The notes below the pieces were generated by a model. The model searched no databases. It saw nothing but the letters and a program-made list of their open reading frames with translations, and had not been told where the DNA came from. A stretch of 64,000 nucleotides of DNA from Pantoea agglomerans NBRC 102470 (GTDB lineage: Bacteria > Pseudomonadota > Gammaproteobacteria > Enterobacterales > Enterobacteriaceae), in NCBI RefSeq assembly GCF_001598475.1, contig NZ_BCZA01000009.1:113469-177468 (forward strand). Direction: 5' to 3'. Positions 9,839 through 19,633 of the stretch are shown piece by piece (the first letter of the stretch is position 1; each line of letters opens with the position of its first letter). The position numbers and the translations under genes were made by a program.

Positions 9839-11216
9839 CGTCCAGCCCAATCACCCGTTGCATCTCTTCCAGCGAGGTATCGCCCCGGCTTACCGCTTCC
9901 AGGCCAGAAACCAGCAGGGTGCGTAATCCCTGCTGTTTCGCCAGGCTGAGCAAATTCTCCAGCGGCATTTCGGCGGCGATCGCATTTTGCAGCCTGGCAT
10001 TGATCGGCAGCAGTTCAAACAGCGCCAGCCGGCCAAAATAGCCGGAAAAACAGTGGTCGCAGCCGGGTGCCCGCCAGGTTTGCAAGGTACCGGGCCAGAG
10101 TTCCGCAGGATAGTGCGCCACCGCCTGAGCGGGCTGACGGCAGTGGGGACAGAGGCGTCGAACCAGGCGCTGAGCAACAATCAGTTTCAGCGCCGACCCC
10201 AGAAGATAACCGGGAATACCCATCTGTCGCAGCCGGGTCAGGGTCTCGGCGGTGGAGTTGGTGTGCAGCGTCGACAGCACCAGATGCCCGGTCTGTGCCG
10301 CTTTAACCGCAATCTCCGCCGTTTCAGCATCGCGGATCTCCCCGACCATGATTACATCCGGATCCTGTCTCAGCAGCGCCCGCAGCACGCGGTTAAAATC
10401 GAGGCCGTTTTTAGCATGGATCTGCGTCTGGTTAATGCCGGGCAGGGGGATCTCAATCGGATCTTCAACGCTGCACAGATTTTTTTCCGGCGTATTCAGG
10501 GCACTGAGTCCGCTATAGAGCGTAAACGTCTTGCCGCTGCCGGTTGGCCCGGTGACCAGAATCAGCCCTTGCGGCTGCGCCAGCGCGGCGCAGAACAGGC
10601 GCAACTGCGCGGCGGGTAAGCCGAGCTTATCCAGCGACAGCGCCGCGCTTTCACTCTGCAACAGCCGGACCACCGCTTTCTCACCACCGTAGATGGGTAA
10701 GGTCGCCAGGCGAAAAGAGGCGGGTTTACCAGCGATCTCCAGACTGAACTGACCATCCTGCGGTAACCGGCGTTCGGCGATATCCAGTCCGCCGAGGATC
10801 TTCAGTCGCGCCAGCAGCGCAGCAGGCTGGGTGACGGGCAGGGAAGATAGAGGGTGCAATACACCATCGATACGCAGACGCACACGCAGGCCATCACGGC
10901 CGGGTTCGATATGTACATCAGAGGCGCGACGCTCCAGCGCCTGACGCAGGATCAGCTGTGTCGCTTCGATCGCTGATTCTGTGGGCGCCTCTTCGCGCGC
11001 CACCAGCGGTGTGTCAGCGTGCTGAAGCTGGTCGAGCCGGGCCTGCGGCCAGCACTCGATTTCAATCTGACACTGGCTGGCAAAATGGAGGGCTTCAGCC
11101 AGCCCTGGCGGCACGCTTTCCGCGACGGCAACACGCAGCTGGCTGGCATCATGGTGCAAAACCAGGGCACGATAGCGCTGACATAATGCCGCGATCGCCT
11201 CATCAGGCTTGCTCAT
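9831..11216 (-). CDS. hofB: Type IV pilus assembly ATPase HofB (GspE/PilB family)
   Basis: HofB is the hexameric ATPase powering pilin polymerisation. The 461 residues match E. coli length. Walker A GPTGSGKT, the Asp box and Walker B region (DPDVIMVGEIRD) and the His box (GHLVLSTLHTN) are present. A zinc tetracysteine follows (LCPHC and GCDHC). The ATG at 11216 has a perfect AAGGAG upstream, located inside the end of ppdD, which it overlaps by 14 bases. The frame continues upstream but without homology. Confidence 0.94.
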   Translation of the reverse strand: MSKPDEAIAALCQRYRALVLHHDASQLRVAVAESVPPGLAEALHFASQCQIEIECWPQARLDQLQHADTPLVAREEAPTESAIEATQLILRQALERRASDVHIEPGRDGLRVRLRIDGVLHPLSSLPVTQPAALLARLKILGGLDIAERRLPQDGQFSLEIAGKPASFRLATLPIYGGEKAVVRLLQSESAALSLDKLGLPAAQLRLFCAALAQPQGLILVTGPTGSGKTFTLYSGLSALNTPEKNLCSVEDPIEIPLPGINQTQIHAKNGLDFNRVLRALLRQDPDVIMVGEIRDAETAEIAVKAAQTGHLVLSTLHTNSTAETLTRLRQMGIPGYLLGSALKLIVAQRLVRRLCPHCRQPAQAVAHYPAELWPGTLQTWRAPGCDHCFSGYFGRLALFELLPINARLQNAIAAEMPLENLLSLAKQQGLRTLLVSGLEAVSRGDTSLEEMQRVIGLDDG

Positions 11217-11658
11217 CGCTGGCTCCTTTATCCGCAAAGCGGAAATGCTGCAGGCAATTGTCGCGCAGGCTATTGTTGCTGCTGGTGCAGCTGCGTTGCC
11301 AGCTGATGCCGCCCTCGGTGCTGTCCCAGAGCGGCAGCATTTCAACGCTCAGGCCATTCAGGCTCTCCTGGCCGGTCAGCGTAATGACCCCGTTAGTCAC
11401 GCTCAGTGCCGAGACATAGCGCGATCCCCTGGCAGCAGGAATACCCGCTTCTCCGGCCTGACACTGCGTCGGGCCGCCGCGCTCCATGGCGCAAAGCTCA
11501 ACAGCGGTTTTATAGGGCACCATGGTTTGCAGCATGTCGGTAAGGGCAGCACGCTGCAGATAATTTTGATAAGCGGGCAGGCCGATGGCACTTAAGATTG
11601 CCACAATACCCACCACAATCATCAGTTCAACCAGCGTAAATCCACGTTGATAATTCAT
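11203..11658 (-). CDS. ppdD: Major type IV prepilin PpdD
   Basis: PpdD is the major subunit of the enterobacterial type IV pilus. The prepilin leader is MNYQRG, cleaved before Phe7, with the invariant Glu at mature position 5 (FTLVELMIVV) and a long hydrophobic helix. The globular domain retains YVSALSV, LTGQESLNGLSVEM and paired cysteines near the C-terminus. Length is 151 residues. The ATG at 11658 has GGAG eight bases upstream; a GTG one codon earlier is less likely. It is the first gene of ppdD-hofB-hofC. Prepilin peptidase is not in this window. Confidence 0.93.
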   Translation of the reverse strand: MNYQRGFTLVELMIVVGIVAILSAIGLPAYQNYLQRAALTDMLQTMVPYKTAVELCAMERGGPTQCQAGEAGIPAARGSRYVSALSVTNGVITLTGQESLNGLSVEMLPLWDSTEGGISWQRSCTSSNNSLRDNCLQHFRFADKGASDEQA

Positions 11659-11832
11659 CACATCGTCTCCGTATTAAGAAGGCGACAGGTTAAAAATCGG
11701 GAGCAGTGAAAGACAGGCAGAGATGGGCAAACTGGAAAGCGTGATGTGAACAGATTTCAGACTTACAGCGCAGTCGAAACTGCGCCGGAAGCAGGCTCGC
11801 AAAATCGCCGTGCTGAGTGACGGCGAGGCAGG

Positions 11833-12816
<984 letters not shown>

Positions 12817-12925
12817 TTAGTATCCTTAACACGAAGTGTGTGAATGTCATCAGACCGGCACACTAAGAAGCAAGAATCCTTTATTATTCATGCTATTCTC
12901 AGCCAGTGAAATAAGGAAAACCGCT

Positions 12926-13477
12926 ATGAAAATCAAACAGGGCTGGCTGACCCGCGTGCGTCATGTGCCGTCGCCGCATTGCAACGAACGCCCTGATAAT
13001 GAGGCACCTTCACTGCTGGTGATCCACAATATCAGCCTGCCACCCGGTGAATTTGGCGGGCCATGGATCGATAAACTGTTCACCGGCTCCTTACCGCCCG
13101 ATGCCCATCCCTATTTTGCGGATATCGCCGCGCTGAAAGTGGCGGCACACTGCCTGATTCGCCGTGACGGGGAGATCGTGCAGTATGTCCCCTTTGATAA
13201 ACGCGCCTGGCATGCAGGCATTTCGCAGTTCGAAGGACGTGAGAACTGCAACGACTTCTCCATAGGCATCGAACTGGAAGGAACAGACAGTGAGCCTTAT
13301 AGCGAGGCGCAATATCGGGCCTTGCAGCAGGTGACGCAATTACTGCTGCAACACTATCCGTTAACGCCTGCACGTATCACGGGGCACAGTGACATCGCAC
13401 CGGTACGCAAAACCGATCCCGGACCTGCTTTTGACTGGGACTACTACAAACAGCTGTTAACGCAGCAAAAATCCTGA
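12926..13477 (+). CDS. ampD: 1,6-anhydro-N-acetylmuramyl-L-alanine amidase AmpD
   Basis: AmpD is the cytoplasmic zinc amidase that strips peptides from 1,6-anhydro-MurNAc during peptidoglycan recycling. In species with ampC, its loss raises beta-lactamase expression. The 183 residues equal E. coli length. Zinc ligands appear in LLVIHNIS (His34), GHSDIAP and [10 protein letters not shown]. The ATG at 12926 has AAGGA upstream; the frame runs further 5' without homology. ampE follows after 16 bp. Confidence 0.96.
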   Translation: MKIKQGWLTRVRHVPSPHCNERPDNEAPSLLVIHNISLPPGEFGGPWIDKLFTGSLPPDAHPYFADIAALKVAAHCLIRRDGEIVQYVPFDKRAWHAGISQFEGRENCNDFSIGIELEGTDSEPYSEAQYRALQQVTQLLLQHYPLTPARITGHSDIAPVRKTDPGPAFDWDYYKQLLTQQKS

Positions 13478-13493
13478 TTTTTGCGGAGTCAGT

Positions 13494-14348
13494 ATGACGT
13501 TGTTTACCTTGTTGTTGGTTTTAGGCTGGGAGCGCCTGTTTAAACTGGGCGAGCACTGGCAGCTCGAACACCGGCTGGAGCCGATCTTTCGCCAGCGCCA
13601 CCATTTCTCAATGATGCGTACCCTGCTGATGACCGTGCTGGCGATGGCGCTGACCGCGCTGGTGATCTGGAGTCTGAAAGGGCTGCTGTTTGGCGTGCTG
13701 CAACTGCTCTTCTGGATTGTTGCCGGACTGCTCTGTATCGGTGCGGGGTCGGTGCGACAGCACTACCACAGCTACCTGAAAGCGGCCAGTCACGACGACG
13801 ATGCTGCGCATCAGGCGATGGCGGCTGAACTGACGCTGATTCATGGCGTGCCGGTGGAATGCAGCGAGCGCGAGTTCCTGCGTGAACTGCAGAATGCCCT
13901 GATCTGGATAAACTTCCGTTTCTACCTTGCGCCAATGTTCTGGCTGGTGGTAGGCGGTCCGTGGGGGCCGGTGCTGCTGGTGGGTTACGCTTTTCTGCGG
14001 GCCTGGCAAGGCTGGCTGGCAAAGCACGGAACACCGATGGCGCGTTCACAATCTGGCGTGGATGCCATTCTGCATCTTCTCGACTGGATCCCGGTGCGGC
14101 TGGCGGGTGTGGCTTACGCCCTGCTGGGTCATGGCGAAAAAGCGCTGCCCGCCTGGTTTGCTTCGCTGACCGATCGGCATCGTTCTCAGTATCAGGTGCT
14201 GACGACTCTGGCGCAGTTCTCATTGTCACGCGATCCGCACACCGATAAAGTCGAAACGCCACGGGTTGCCGTGGCGTTAGCGAAACGTACCTCACTGGTA
14301 CTGGTGGTCGCTGTCGCGTTGCTGACGATTTACGGCACGCTGGTGTAA
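13494..14348 (+). CDS. ampE: Regulatory inner-membrane protein AmpE
   Basis: AmpE is a membrane protein linked to beta-lactamase induction; its molecular role remains unclear. The 284-residue product equals E. coli length. It begins [22 protein letters not shown] and has hydrophobic segments near residues 40-60, 65-85, 145-165 and 265-284. It is coupled to ampD. Its last 19 bp overlap the 3' end of the convergent GH43 gene, so that neighbour was placed very tightly against it. Confidence 0.93.
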   Translation: MTLFTLLLVLGWERLFKLGEHWQLEHRLEPIFRQRHHFSMMRTLLMTVLAMALTALVIWSLKGLLFGVLQLLFWIVAGLLCIGAGSVRQHYHSYLKAASHDDDAAHQAMAAELTLIHGVPVECSEREFLRELQNALIWINFRFYLAPMFWLVVGGPWGPVLLVGYAFLRAWQGWLAKHGTPMARSQSGVDAILHLLDWIPVRLAGVAYALLGHGEKALPAWFASLTDRHRSQYQVLTTLAQFSLSRDPHTDKVETPRVAVALAKRTSLVLVVAVALLTIYGTLV

Positions 14349-15289
14349 TCGGCAGGCGGCACGCCGAAATCAGGCGTGCCATCTTCCCGCCAGCTGAAAT
14401 ATTTCAGTCGGGTATGGCGGTTCGGATCCCATAACGGATCGCCTTCAATTTCAGTGTAGTTACGCGCGTGGTATACCAGCACGTCGCGTCCCGCCTCATC
14501 CTGGGTAAAACTGTTGTGACCCGGTCCATACTGATGGTTGTCCCAGCTGGAGACAAATACCGGCCGTGTAGACTTTTGCCATGCGGCGACATCAAGCGGG
14601 TCGGCATCAACGTCAATCGACAGTATCCCCAGACAGTAATTCTCATCGGTGGCGCTGGCAGAGTAGGTCACAAACAGCCGATTCCCGTGACGGATAACCG
14701 CCGGTCCTTCATTAACGCTAAAGCCTGCGCACTCCCACTCATATTCCGGCCGGCTCAGCATCACCGGCGTGCCTTTCAGCGTCCAGGGATTAAGCAGCTC
14801 AGCCAGATAGAGGTTAGAGTTGCCGGGAATCAATGGATCTTTCTGCGCCCAGAGATACCAGTTTTTACCCTGATGCATGAAGTGGGTGGCATCCAGTGAG
14901 AAGCTGTCGAACTGGCTGAAGACCCGGCGGCAGGGCTGCCAATCGCCCTGCAGCGGATCTTCCGCCTCACACACCAGCGCATACATCCGGTGCTGAAACA
15001 GTCCCTCTTTGATTTCACGCGTCGGTGCTGCCGCGAAATAGATGACCCACTGTCCGTCAATGTAGTGCAGCTCAGGTGCCCAGATTAACTCGCTAAAGGG
15101 GCCGCTCTCGGGCTTGCGCCAGACGACCACCGGCTCGGCGCTGCGCAGGCCAGCCAACGTCGTGGCGCGACGGATCTCCAGCCGGTCATACTCCGGCACC
15201 GATGCCACAAAGTAATAGTACTGTTCATGACGCAGGATAAAGGGGTCGGCGCGCTGCTCGATAAAAGGATTCGGCCAGTCTGGGGTCAT
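14330..15289 (-). CDS. Glycoside hydrolase family 43 (arabinosidase/xylosidase type)
   Basis: The 319-residue protein has the family 43 five-bladed propeller signature. The catalytic Asp is in RADPFI (Asp15), the pKa-modulating Asp in SLDATHF (Asp133), and the acid Glu in NEGPAV (Glu194). No signal peptide is visible, so it should act in the cytoplasm on imported short arabinosides or xylosides. Exact substrate cannot be told from sequence alone. It is translationally coupled (ATGA overlap at 15286-15289) to the upstream symporter gene. The pair is absent from this position in E. coli, so it is an accessory insertion between ampE and aroP. Confidence 0.88.
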   Translation of the reverse strand: MTPDWPNPFIEQRADPFILRHEQYYYFVASVPEYDRLEIRRATTLAGLRSAEPVVVWRKPESGPFSELIWAPELHYIDGQWVIYFAAAPTREIKEGLFQHRMYALVCEAEDPLQGDWQPCRRVFSQFDSFSLDATHFMHQGKNWYLWAQKDPLIPGNSNLYLAELLNPWTLKGTPVMLSRPEYEWECAGFSVNEGPAVIRHGNRLFVTYSASATDENYCLGILSIDVDADPLDVAAWQKSTRPVFVSSWDNHQYGPGHNSFTQDEAGRDVLVYHARNYTEIEGDPLWDPNRHTRLKYFSWREDGTPDFGVPPADYTSVP

Positions 15290-16698
15290 TTTACATCTCC
15301 TGTTTGCGGGGCAGCACCGTCGCGCAGGCGGACAGTGTGTAAATCATGGAAGTTTTCGCGGCGCAGCGCGAGATCCTGCTGGATGGTAATCATCATTTTG
15401 CGGTCGACCTTCATCAGTCGTACCACACCGGCGGTAATCAGATAGCCGACACCCGGAATAATGGTGAACAGCAGCATGATGCCGTTAATCGCCTCAGTTG
15501 ACTGCTGCTTAGCGCCTGCATTGTAGCCATAGATCGACAGCAGAAAGCCGACCATCGCACCGGCAACCGCCAGTCCCACCTTGAGGAAGAACAGGTTGCC
15601 GGAGAAGCTAATGCCGGTGATGCGTTTGCCGGTTTTCCATTCGCCGTAGTCATCCACATCGGCCATCAGTGACCAGTGCAGCGGAGAGGGGATCTGATGC
15701 AGGATATTCAGCACAAAGTAGGCGATCACGACCATCACGGTGGCGTGGGGATCGATCCAGTAGAACCCGCTGGAGAAGAGTGCCAGCGCGATATTGGTCC
15801 AGAAGAAGACTTTGAGTTTGCACCAGCGATCGGTGAGCAGTTTCGCCAGCGTGCTGCCGACCATCATGCCAATCACACCCAGGCTGATAAACAGCGTGGC
15901 GAAATGCGTTGACTGGCCCATGACCCAGGTCACGTAATACATGGTGGCCGCCATGCGGATGAAGCCGGGACAGACGTTACAGAAGGTCAGCAGGAGAATG
16001 CGTACCCACTGGTCATTCTTCCAGACGTCACGCAGATCTTTTTTCAGGTCATCATTGCTCGGCACGGCAGGGCGGATACGTTCACGTACCGTGGCAAAGC
16101 AGAACAGAAACATCGCCAGGCCAATGGTTGCCAGTACCGCCATCGCCATCTGGTAGCCGCGCGCTTTGTCTTCGCCACCGAACCACTCTGCCATCGGCAG
16201 CAGGGACAGAGAGAGTATCAGCGTGGCGATGCCGACCATGACAAAGCGATAAGACTGGCAGGAGACGCGCTCACCGGGATCGTTGGTAATCACGCCGCCC
16301 AGAGAGCAGTAAGGAATGTTAATCGCCGTGTAGGTCAGTGACATCAGGAAGTAGGTGACGAAGGCCCAGATCACCTTGTTGTGATAGGTCCAGTCTGGCG
16401 TGGTGAACATCAATACGCTGAACACGACGTAAGGTACGGAAACCCACAGCAGCCAGGGACGAAAGCGACCCCAGCGACTCTGGGTGCGATCGGCGATCGC
16501 GCCCATAATCGGATCGGTTACCGCATCGAGCACTCTGACCGAGAGCAGCAGGGTTCCCACCAGCGCCGGGGCCAGGCCGAAAACGTCGGTATAGAAGTAG
16601 TTCAGGAACAGCATGATGGCACCGCCAATCATGTTGCATCCGGCATCGCCCATGCCATATCCCAGTTTTTCCCGAAACGGGAGGGCTGTACCTTTCAT
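15286..16698 (-). CDS. GPH-family sugar:cation symporter
   Basis: This 470-residue polytopic protein belongs to the glycoside-pentoside-hexuronide symporter family (MelB, XynB and YicJ relatives). The N-terminus FREKLGYGMGDAGCNMIGGA and the loop DPIMGAIADRTQSRWGRFRPW are diagnostic. About twelve membrane segments can be traced. The start at 16698 is preceded by AGGAG. Being in one operon with a cytoplasmic GH43 enzyme, it probably imports an arabinose- or xylose-containing oligosaccharide. No sugar-responsive regulator lies beside the pair, so control is unknown. Confidence 0.9.
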   Translation of the reverse strand: MKGTALPFREKLGYGMGDAGCNMIGGAIMLFLNYFYTDVFGLAPALVGTLLLSVRVLDAVTDPIMGAIADRTQSRWGRFRPWLLWVSVPYVVFSVLMFTTPDWTYHNKVIWAFVTYFLMSLTYTAINIPYCSLGGVITNDPGERVSCQSYRFVMVGIATLILSLSLLPMAEWFGGEDKARGYQMAMAVLATIGLAMFLFCFATVRERIRPAVPSNDDLKKDLRDVWKNDQWVRILLLTFCNVCPGFIRMAATMYYVTWVMGQSTHFATLFISLGVIGMMVGSTLAKLLTDRWCKLKVFFWTNIALALFSSGFYWIDPHATVMVVIAYFVLNILHQIPSPLHWSLMADVDDYGEWKTGKRITGISFSGNLFFLKVGLAVAGAMVGFLLSIYGYNAGAKQQSTEAINGIMLLFTIIPGVGYLITAGVVRLMKVDRKMMITIQQDLALRRENFHDLHTVRLRDGAAPQTGDVK

Positions 16699-16896
16699 GG
16701 TTTTCTCCTGCGCATCCAGTGTGAACAGGAATTATTGGCAGGAAATCAGCGAGATGAACGGGAGTAATTCGTTATGAAGATGGACAAAACAGTTGCGGGG
16801 AGAGAAGTGTGAACTGGATCGGGGCAGTTGAGACGGGCAGGGAGGCGCGGATGACGTGCTGCAACCCCGCAGGAGGTCGCAGCACGTGGTAAAGCA

Positions 16897-18252
16897 TCAG
16901 GCTTTCTGTGTCTGGTTCTTGATAAAGTAACCCACGCCCAGAATCACCAGCCAGACCGGAATCAGCCAGACAGAGATCGCCATGCCCGGCGTGGTCGCCA
17001 TCAGTACCAGAATCGCCGCCAGGAAAATCAGGCAAATCCAGTTACCCGCCGGATAGAGCAGCGCTTTAAAGCGGGTGGTTACGCCCTGCTGATCTTTCTT
17101 ACGACGGAACTTAAGGTGCGCCAGGCTGATCATCGCCCAGTTGATCACCAGCGCAGAGACGACCAGCGACATCAGCAGGCCAAACGCTTCACCCGGCATC
17201 AGATAGTTGATCAGCACACAGAGCGCAGTGGCGACAGCAGAGACCAGAATCGTTAACACCGGCACACCGCGACGATCGACTTTCAGCAGCGCTTTTGGCG
17301 CATTACCCTGCTGTGCCAGACCAAACAGCATACGGCTGTTACAGTAAACGCAGCTGTTATAGACCGACAGCGCCGCTGTCAGGATGACCACGTTGAGCGC
17401 ATTCGCCACCATGGCATCGCCCAGCTCGTGGAAGATAAAGACAAACGGGCTGACTTCTGACGTGACACGCGTCCACGGCATCAGTGACAGCAGCACCGCC
17501 AGCGAACCAATATAGAAAATCAGAATACGCCACAGCACCTGGTTGGTCGCTTTTGGAATGCTCACTTCCGGGTTATCCGCTTCAGCGGCGGTGATACCTA
17601 CCAGCTCCAGCCCACCAAACGAGAACATGATAATCGCCATGACCATCACCAGACCGCCGATGCCATGCGGGAAAAATCCGCCCTGTTCCCACAGGTTGCG
17701 CACGGTAGCCTGCGGACCCGCGTGTCCGCTGAACAGCAACCAGCCTCCGAACAGGATCATGCCAATCACCGCAACCACTTTAACGATGGCGAACCAGAAC
17801 TCCATCTCACCAAACACTTTCACATTGGTCAGGTTAATGGCGTTAATCATCACGAAGAAGATGGCAGCCGAAGCCCAGGTCGGAAAGTCTGGCCACCAGA
17901 ACTGGACATATTTGCCAACGGCGGTGAGTTCCGCCATGGCGACCAGCACATAGAGCACCCAGTAGTTCCAGCCTGAGGCGAAGCCTGCAAAGTTGCCCCA
18001 GTATTTATACGCGAAGTGGCTGAAGCTGCCGGCGACCGGCTCTTCCACGACCATTTCGCCTAACTGACGCATGATTAAAAAGGCAATAAAACCGGCAATC
18101 GCATAGCCCAGAATTACGGCCGGTCCGGCGGATTCAATGACCGATGCACTGCCCAGAAACAGGCCGGTTCCCACTGCACCACCCAGCGCGATGAGCTGAA
18201 TATGGCGGTTCTTGAGACCACGTTTCAGCGCTTCGCCTTGCTGTTGTTCCAT
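16897..18252 (-). CDS. aroP: Aromatic amino acid permease AroP
   Basis: AroP is the general inner-membrane importer for phenylalanine, tyrosine and tryptophan. The 451-residue protein shows the APC amino-acid permease pattern: GLKNRHIQLIALGGAVGTGL at the N-terminus, GSFSHFAYKYWG, and ITAAEADNPEVSIPKATNQV. Twelve hydrophobic segments are evident. PheP is a close relative, but the position next to pdhR matches aroP in E. coli. TyrR-like boxes lie just upstream at 18298-18337. Confidence 0.92.
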   Translation of the reverse strand: MEQQQGEALKRGLKNRHIQLIALGGAVGTGLFLGSASVIESAGPAVILGYAIAGFIAFLIMRQLGEMVVEEPVAGSFSHFAYKYWGNFAGFASGWNYWVLYVLVAMAELTAVGKYVQFWWPDFPTWASAAIFFVMINAINLTNVKVFGEMEFWFAIVKVVAVIGMILFGGWLLFSGHAGPQATVRNLWEQGGFFPHGIGGLVMVMAIIMFSFGGLELVGITAAEADNPEVSIPKATNQVLWRILIFYIGSLAVLLSLMPWTRVTSEVSPFVFIFHELGDAMVANALNVVILTAALSVYNSCVYCNSRMLFGLAQQGNAPKALLKVDRRGVPVLTILVSAVATALCVLINYLMPGEAFGLLMSLVVSALVINWAMISLAHLKFRRKKDQQGVTTRFKALLYPAGNWICLIFLAAILVLMATTPGMAISVWLIPVWLVILGVGYFIKNQTQKA

Positions 18253-18297
18253 ACAAACCTCGTGATGTTTTTATTCTTCGTTCGCAGCGCAGGACGC

Positions 18298-18337
18298 TGT
18301 AATGAAGTAGTTACAATAACGTATTGATTATTTTACG
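18298..18337 (-). promoter_or_regulatory. Tandem TyrR-like boxes upstream of aroP
   Basis: Box 1 at 18298-18315 reads TGTAAT-N6-GTTACA, close to the TyrR consensus TGTAAA-N6-TTTACA. Box 2 at 18320-18337 is weaker, CGTATT-N6-TTTACG, with one good half-site. Their centres are 22 bp apart, the strong-plus-weak arrangement known from TyrR-controlled genes. Both lie 45-85 bp upstream of the aroP start. Confidence 0.65.
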
Positions 18338-18717
18338 GTATCTGGCGTGCTGAATAGTGCCATCTGCTACCCTGGCGACAAGAATAGTGATAAGCGAATC
18401 GCTTTGCACCTGCTTTCGCCTTTCGTGCTGAGAGTTGACTGAAAAAACGCCGTCCTGGTCACGTCTGCCCACAGCAACTTCTGCCATGAAATTCCGTTAA
18501 TGACGAATAGCTTTCACTTATGTCTGCCGCTGCGCTAACGCGCTAAGCGGGTGTAAGGTTTGGTAAAAGTGAAATTATTTAACATTTGCGGTAACGCACA
18601 TTTTTCATTTTTTTAACCGCAAGTTAGCGCCAGCACAGGCTTTGGGGGCAGGTGAATGTCGCAGACACCATATAGACACAAGGTGAATACTTTGTTACTT
18701 TACCGGCACCTCTTTGC
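18338..18717. other. aroP-pdhR intergenic region
   Basis: About 380 bp of noncoding sequence between the divergent genes, AT-rich around 18570-18620. It should carry the pdhR promoter. No further operator, RNA or open frame could be supported here. Confidence 0.4.
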
Positions 18718-18734
18718 AATTGGTATTACCAATT
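18718..18734. promoter_or_regulatory. PdhR operator
   Basis: The 17 bp palindrome AATTGGTATTACCAATT exactly contains the PdhR consensus ATTGGTATTACCAAT. It lies about 34 bp upstream of the pdhR ATG. Autorepression of the pdh operon by PdhR, relieved by pyruvate, is established in E. coli. Confidence 0.95.
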
Positions 18735-18767
18735 TACTCCGGACGATTGGCTTAATAAGAAGGGACG

Positions 18768-19532
18768 ATGGCTTACAGTAAGATTCGCCAACCTAAGCTC
18801 TCCGACGCTATCGAGCAACAGCTCGAATCGCTGATTATGGAAGGGACCCTGCGTCCGGGAGAGAAGCTGCTGCCTGAGCGCGAACTCGCCAAACAATTCG
18901 ATGTCTCACGTCCGTCTCTCCGCGAAGCGATCCAGCGCTTAGAAGCCAAAGGATTATTGCTGCGCCGACAGGGTGGCGGAACGTTCGTGCAGGAGAATCT
19001 CTGGCAAAGCTTAAGCGATCCACTCGTTGAGCTTCTCGCCGACCATCCGGAATCACAGTTTGATCTGCTGGAAACGCGCCATGCCTTAGAAGGCATCGCC
19101 GCCTATTACGCGGCGCTGCGCGGCACAGAGGAAGACCTGCTGCGCATTCGCGACTGCCATGTGAATATCCAGCAGGCGCAGGACAGCGGCGATTTAGACG
19201 CCGAAGCGGACGCAGTGATGCAGTATCAGATCGCTGTCACAGAAGCGGCCCATAATGTTGTGCTTTTACATTTGCTACGCTCAATGGGCCCTATGCTGGA
19301 ACAAAACGTTCGCCAGAATTTCGAATTGCTCTACTCGCGCCGGGAAATGCTGGCAAAAGTGAGCGGTCACCGCGCCAGAATCTTTGAGGCGATTGTGGCT
19401 CGTGAGCCAGAAAAAGCGCGCGAGGCTTCACACCGTCACCTGGCGTTCATAGAGGAAATCTTGCTGGACAGAAGTCGGGAGCAGAGCCGTCGAGAACGCT
19501 CCCTGCGTCGTTTACAGCAACGTAAGGAATAA
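18768..19532 (+). CDS. pdhR: Pyruvate-responsive transcriptional repressor PdhR
   Basis: PdhR is a GntR/FadR-type repressor that releases DNA when it binds pyruvate. The 254 residues equal E. coli length. The winged helix ([20 protein letters not shown], then [18 protein letters not shown]) occupies the first 75 residues. The all-helical effector domain with [12 protein letters not shown] and [11 protein letters not shown] follows. A perfect PdhR operator lies upstream, so autorepression is expected. It is the first gene of pdhR-aceE-aceF-lpd. Confidence 0.98.
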   Translation: MAYSKIRQPKLSDAIEQQLESLIMEGTLRPGEKLLPERELAKQFDVSRPSLREAIQRLEAKGLLLRRQGGGTFVQENLWQSLSDPLVELLADHPESQFDLLETRHALEGIAAYYAALRGTEEDLLRIRDCHVNIQQAQDSGDLDAEADAVMQYQIAVTEAAHNVVLLHLLRSMGPMLEQNVRQNFELLYSRREMLAKVSGHRARIFEAIVAREPEKAREASHRHLAFIEEILLDRSREQSRRERSLRRLQQRKE

Positions 19533-19633
19533 CGTGCGACAAAGATCGTACTGACATCAGACGAGCCTGCCTGCATCTGCTTTAACAGGCTCCCGATTAT
19601 TCAACGTATTAGACACAGATAAGGAACACACCC

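Noticed and set aside
13540..14382. 280-codon - strand frame opposite ampE
   Set aside because: Arg/Pro/Ser-rich antisense translation; ampE has clear homology and membrane segments.
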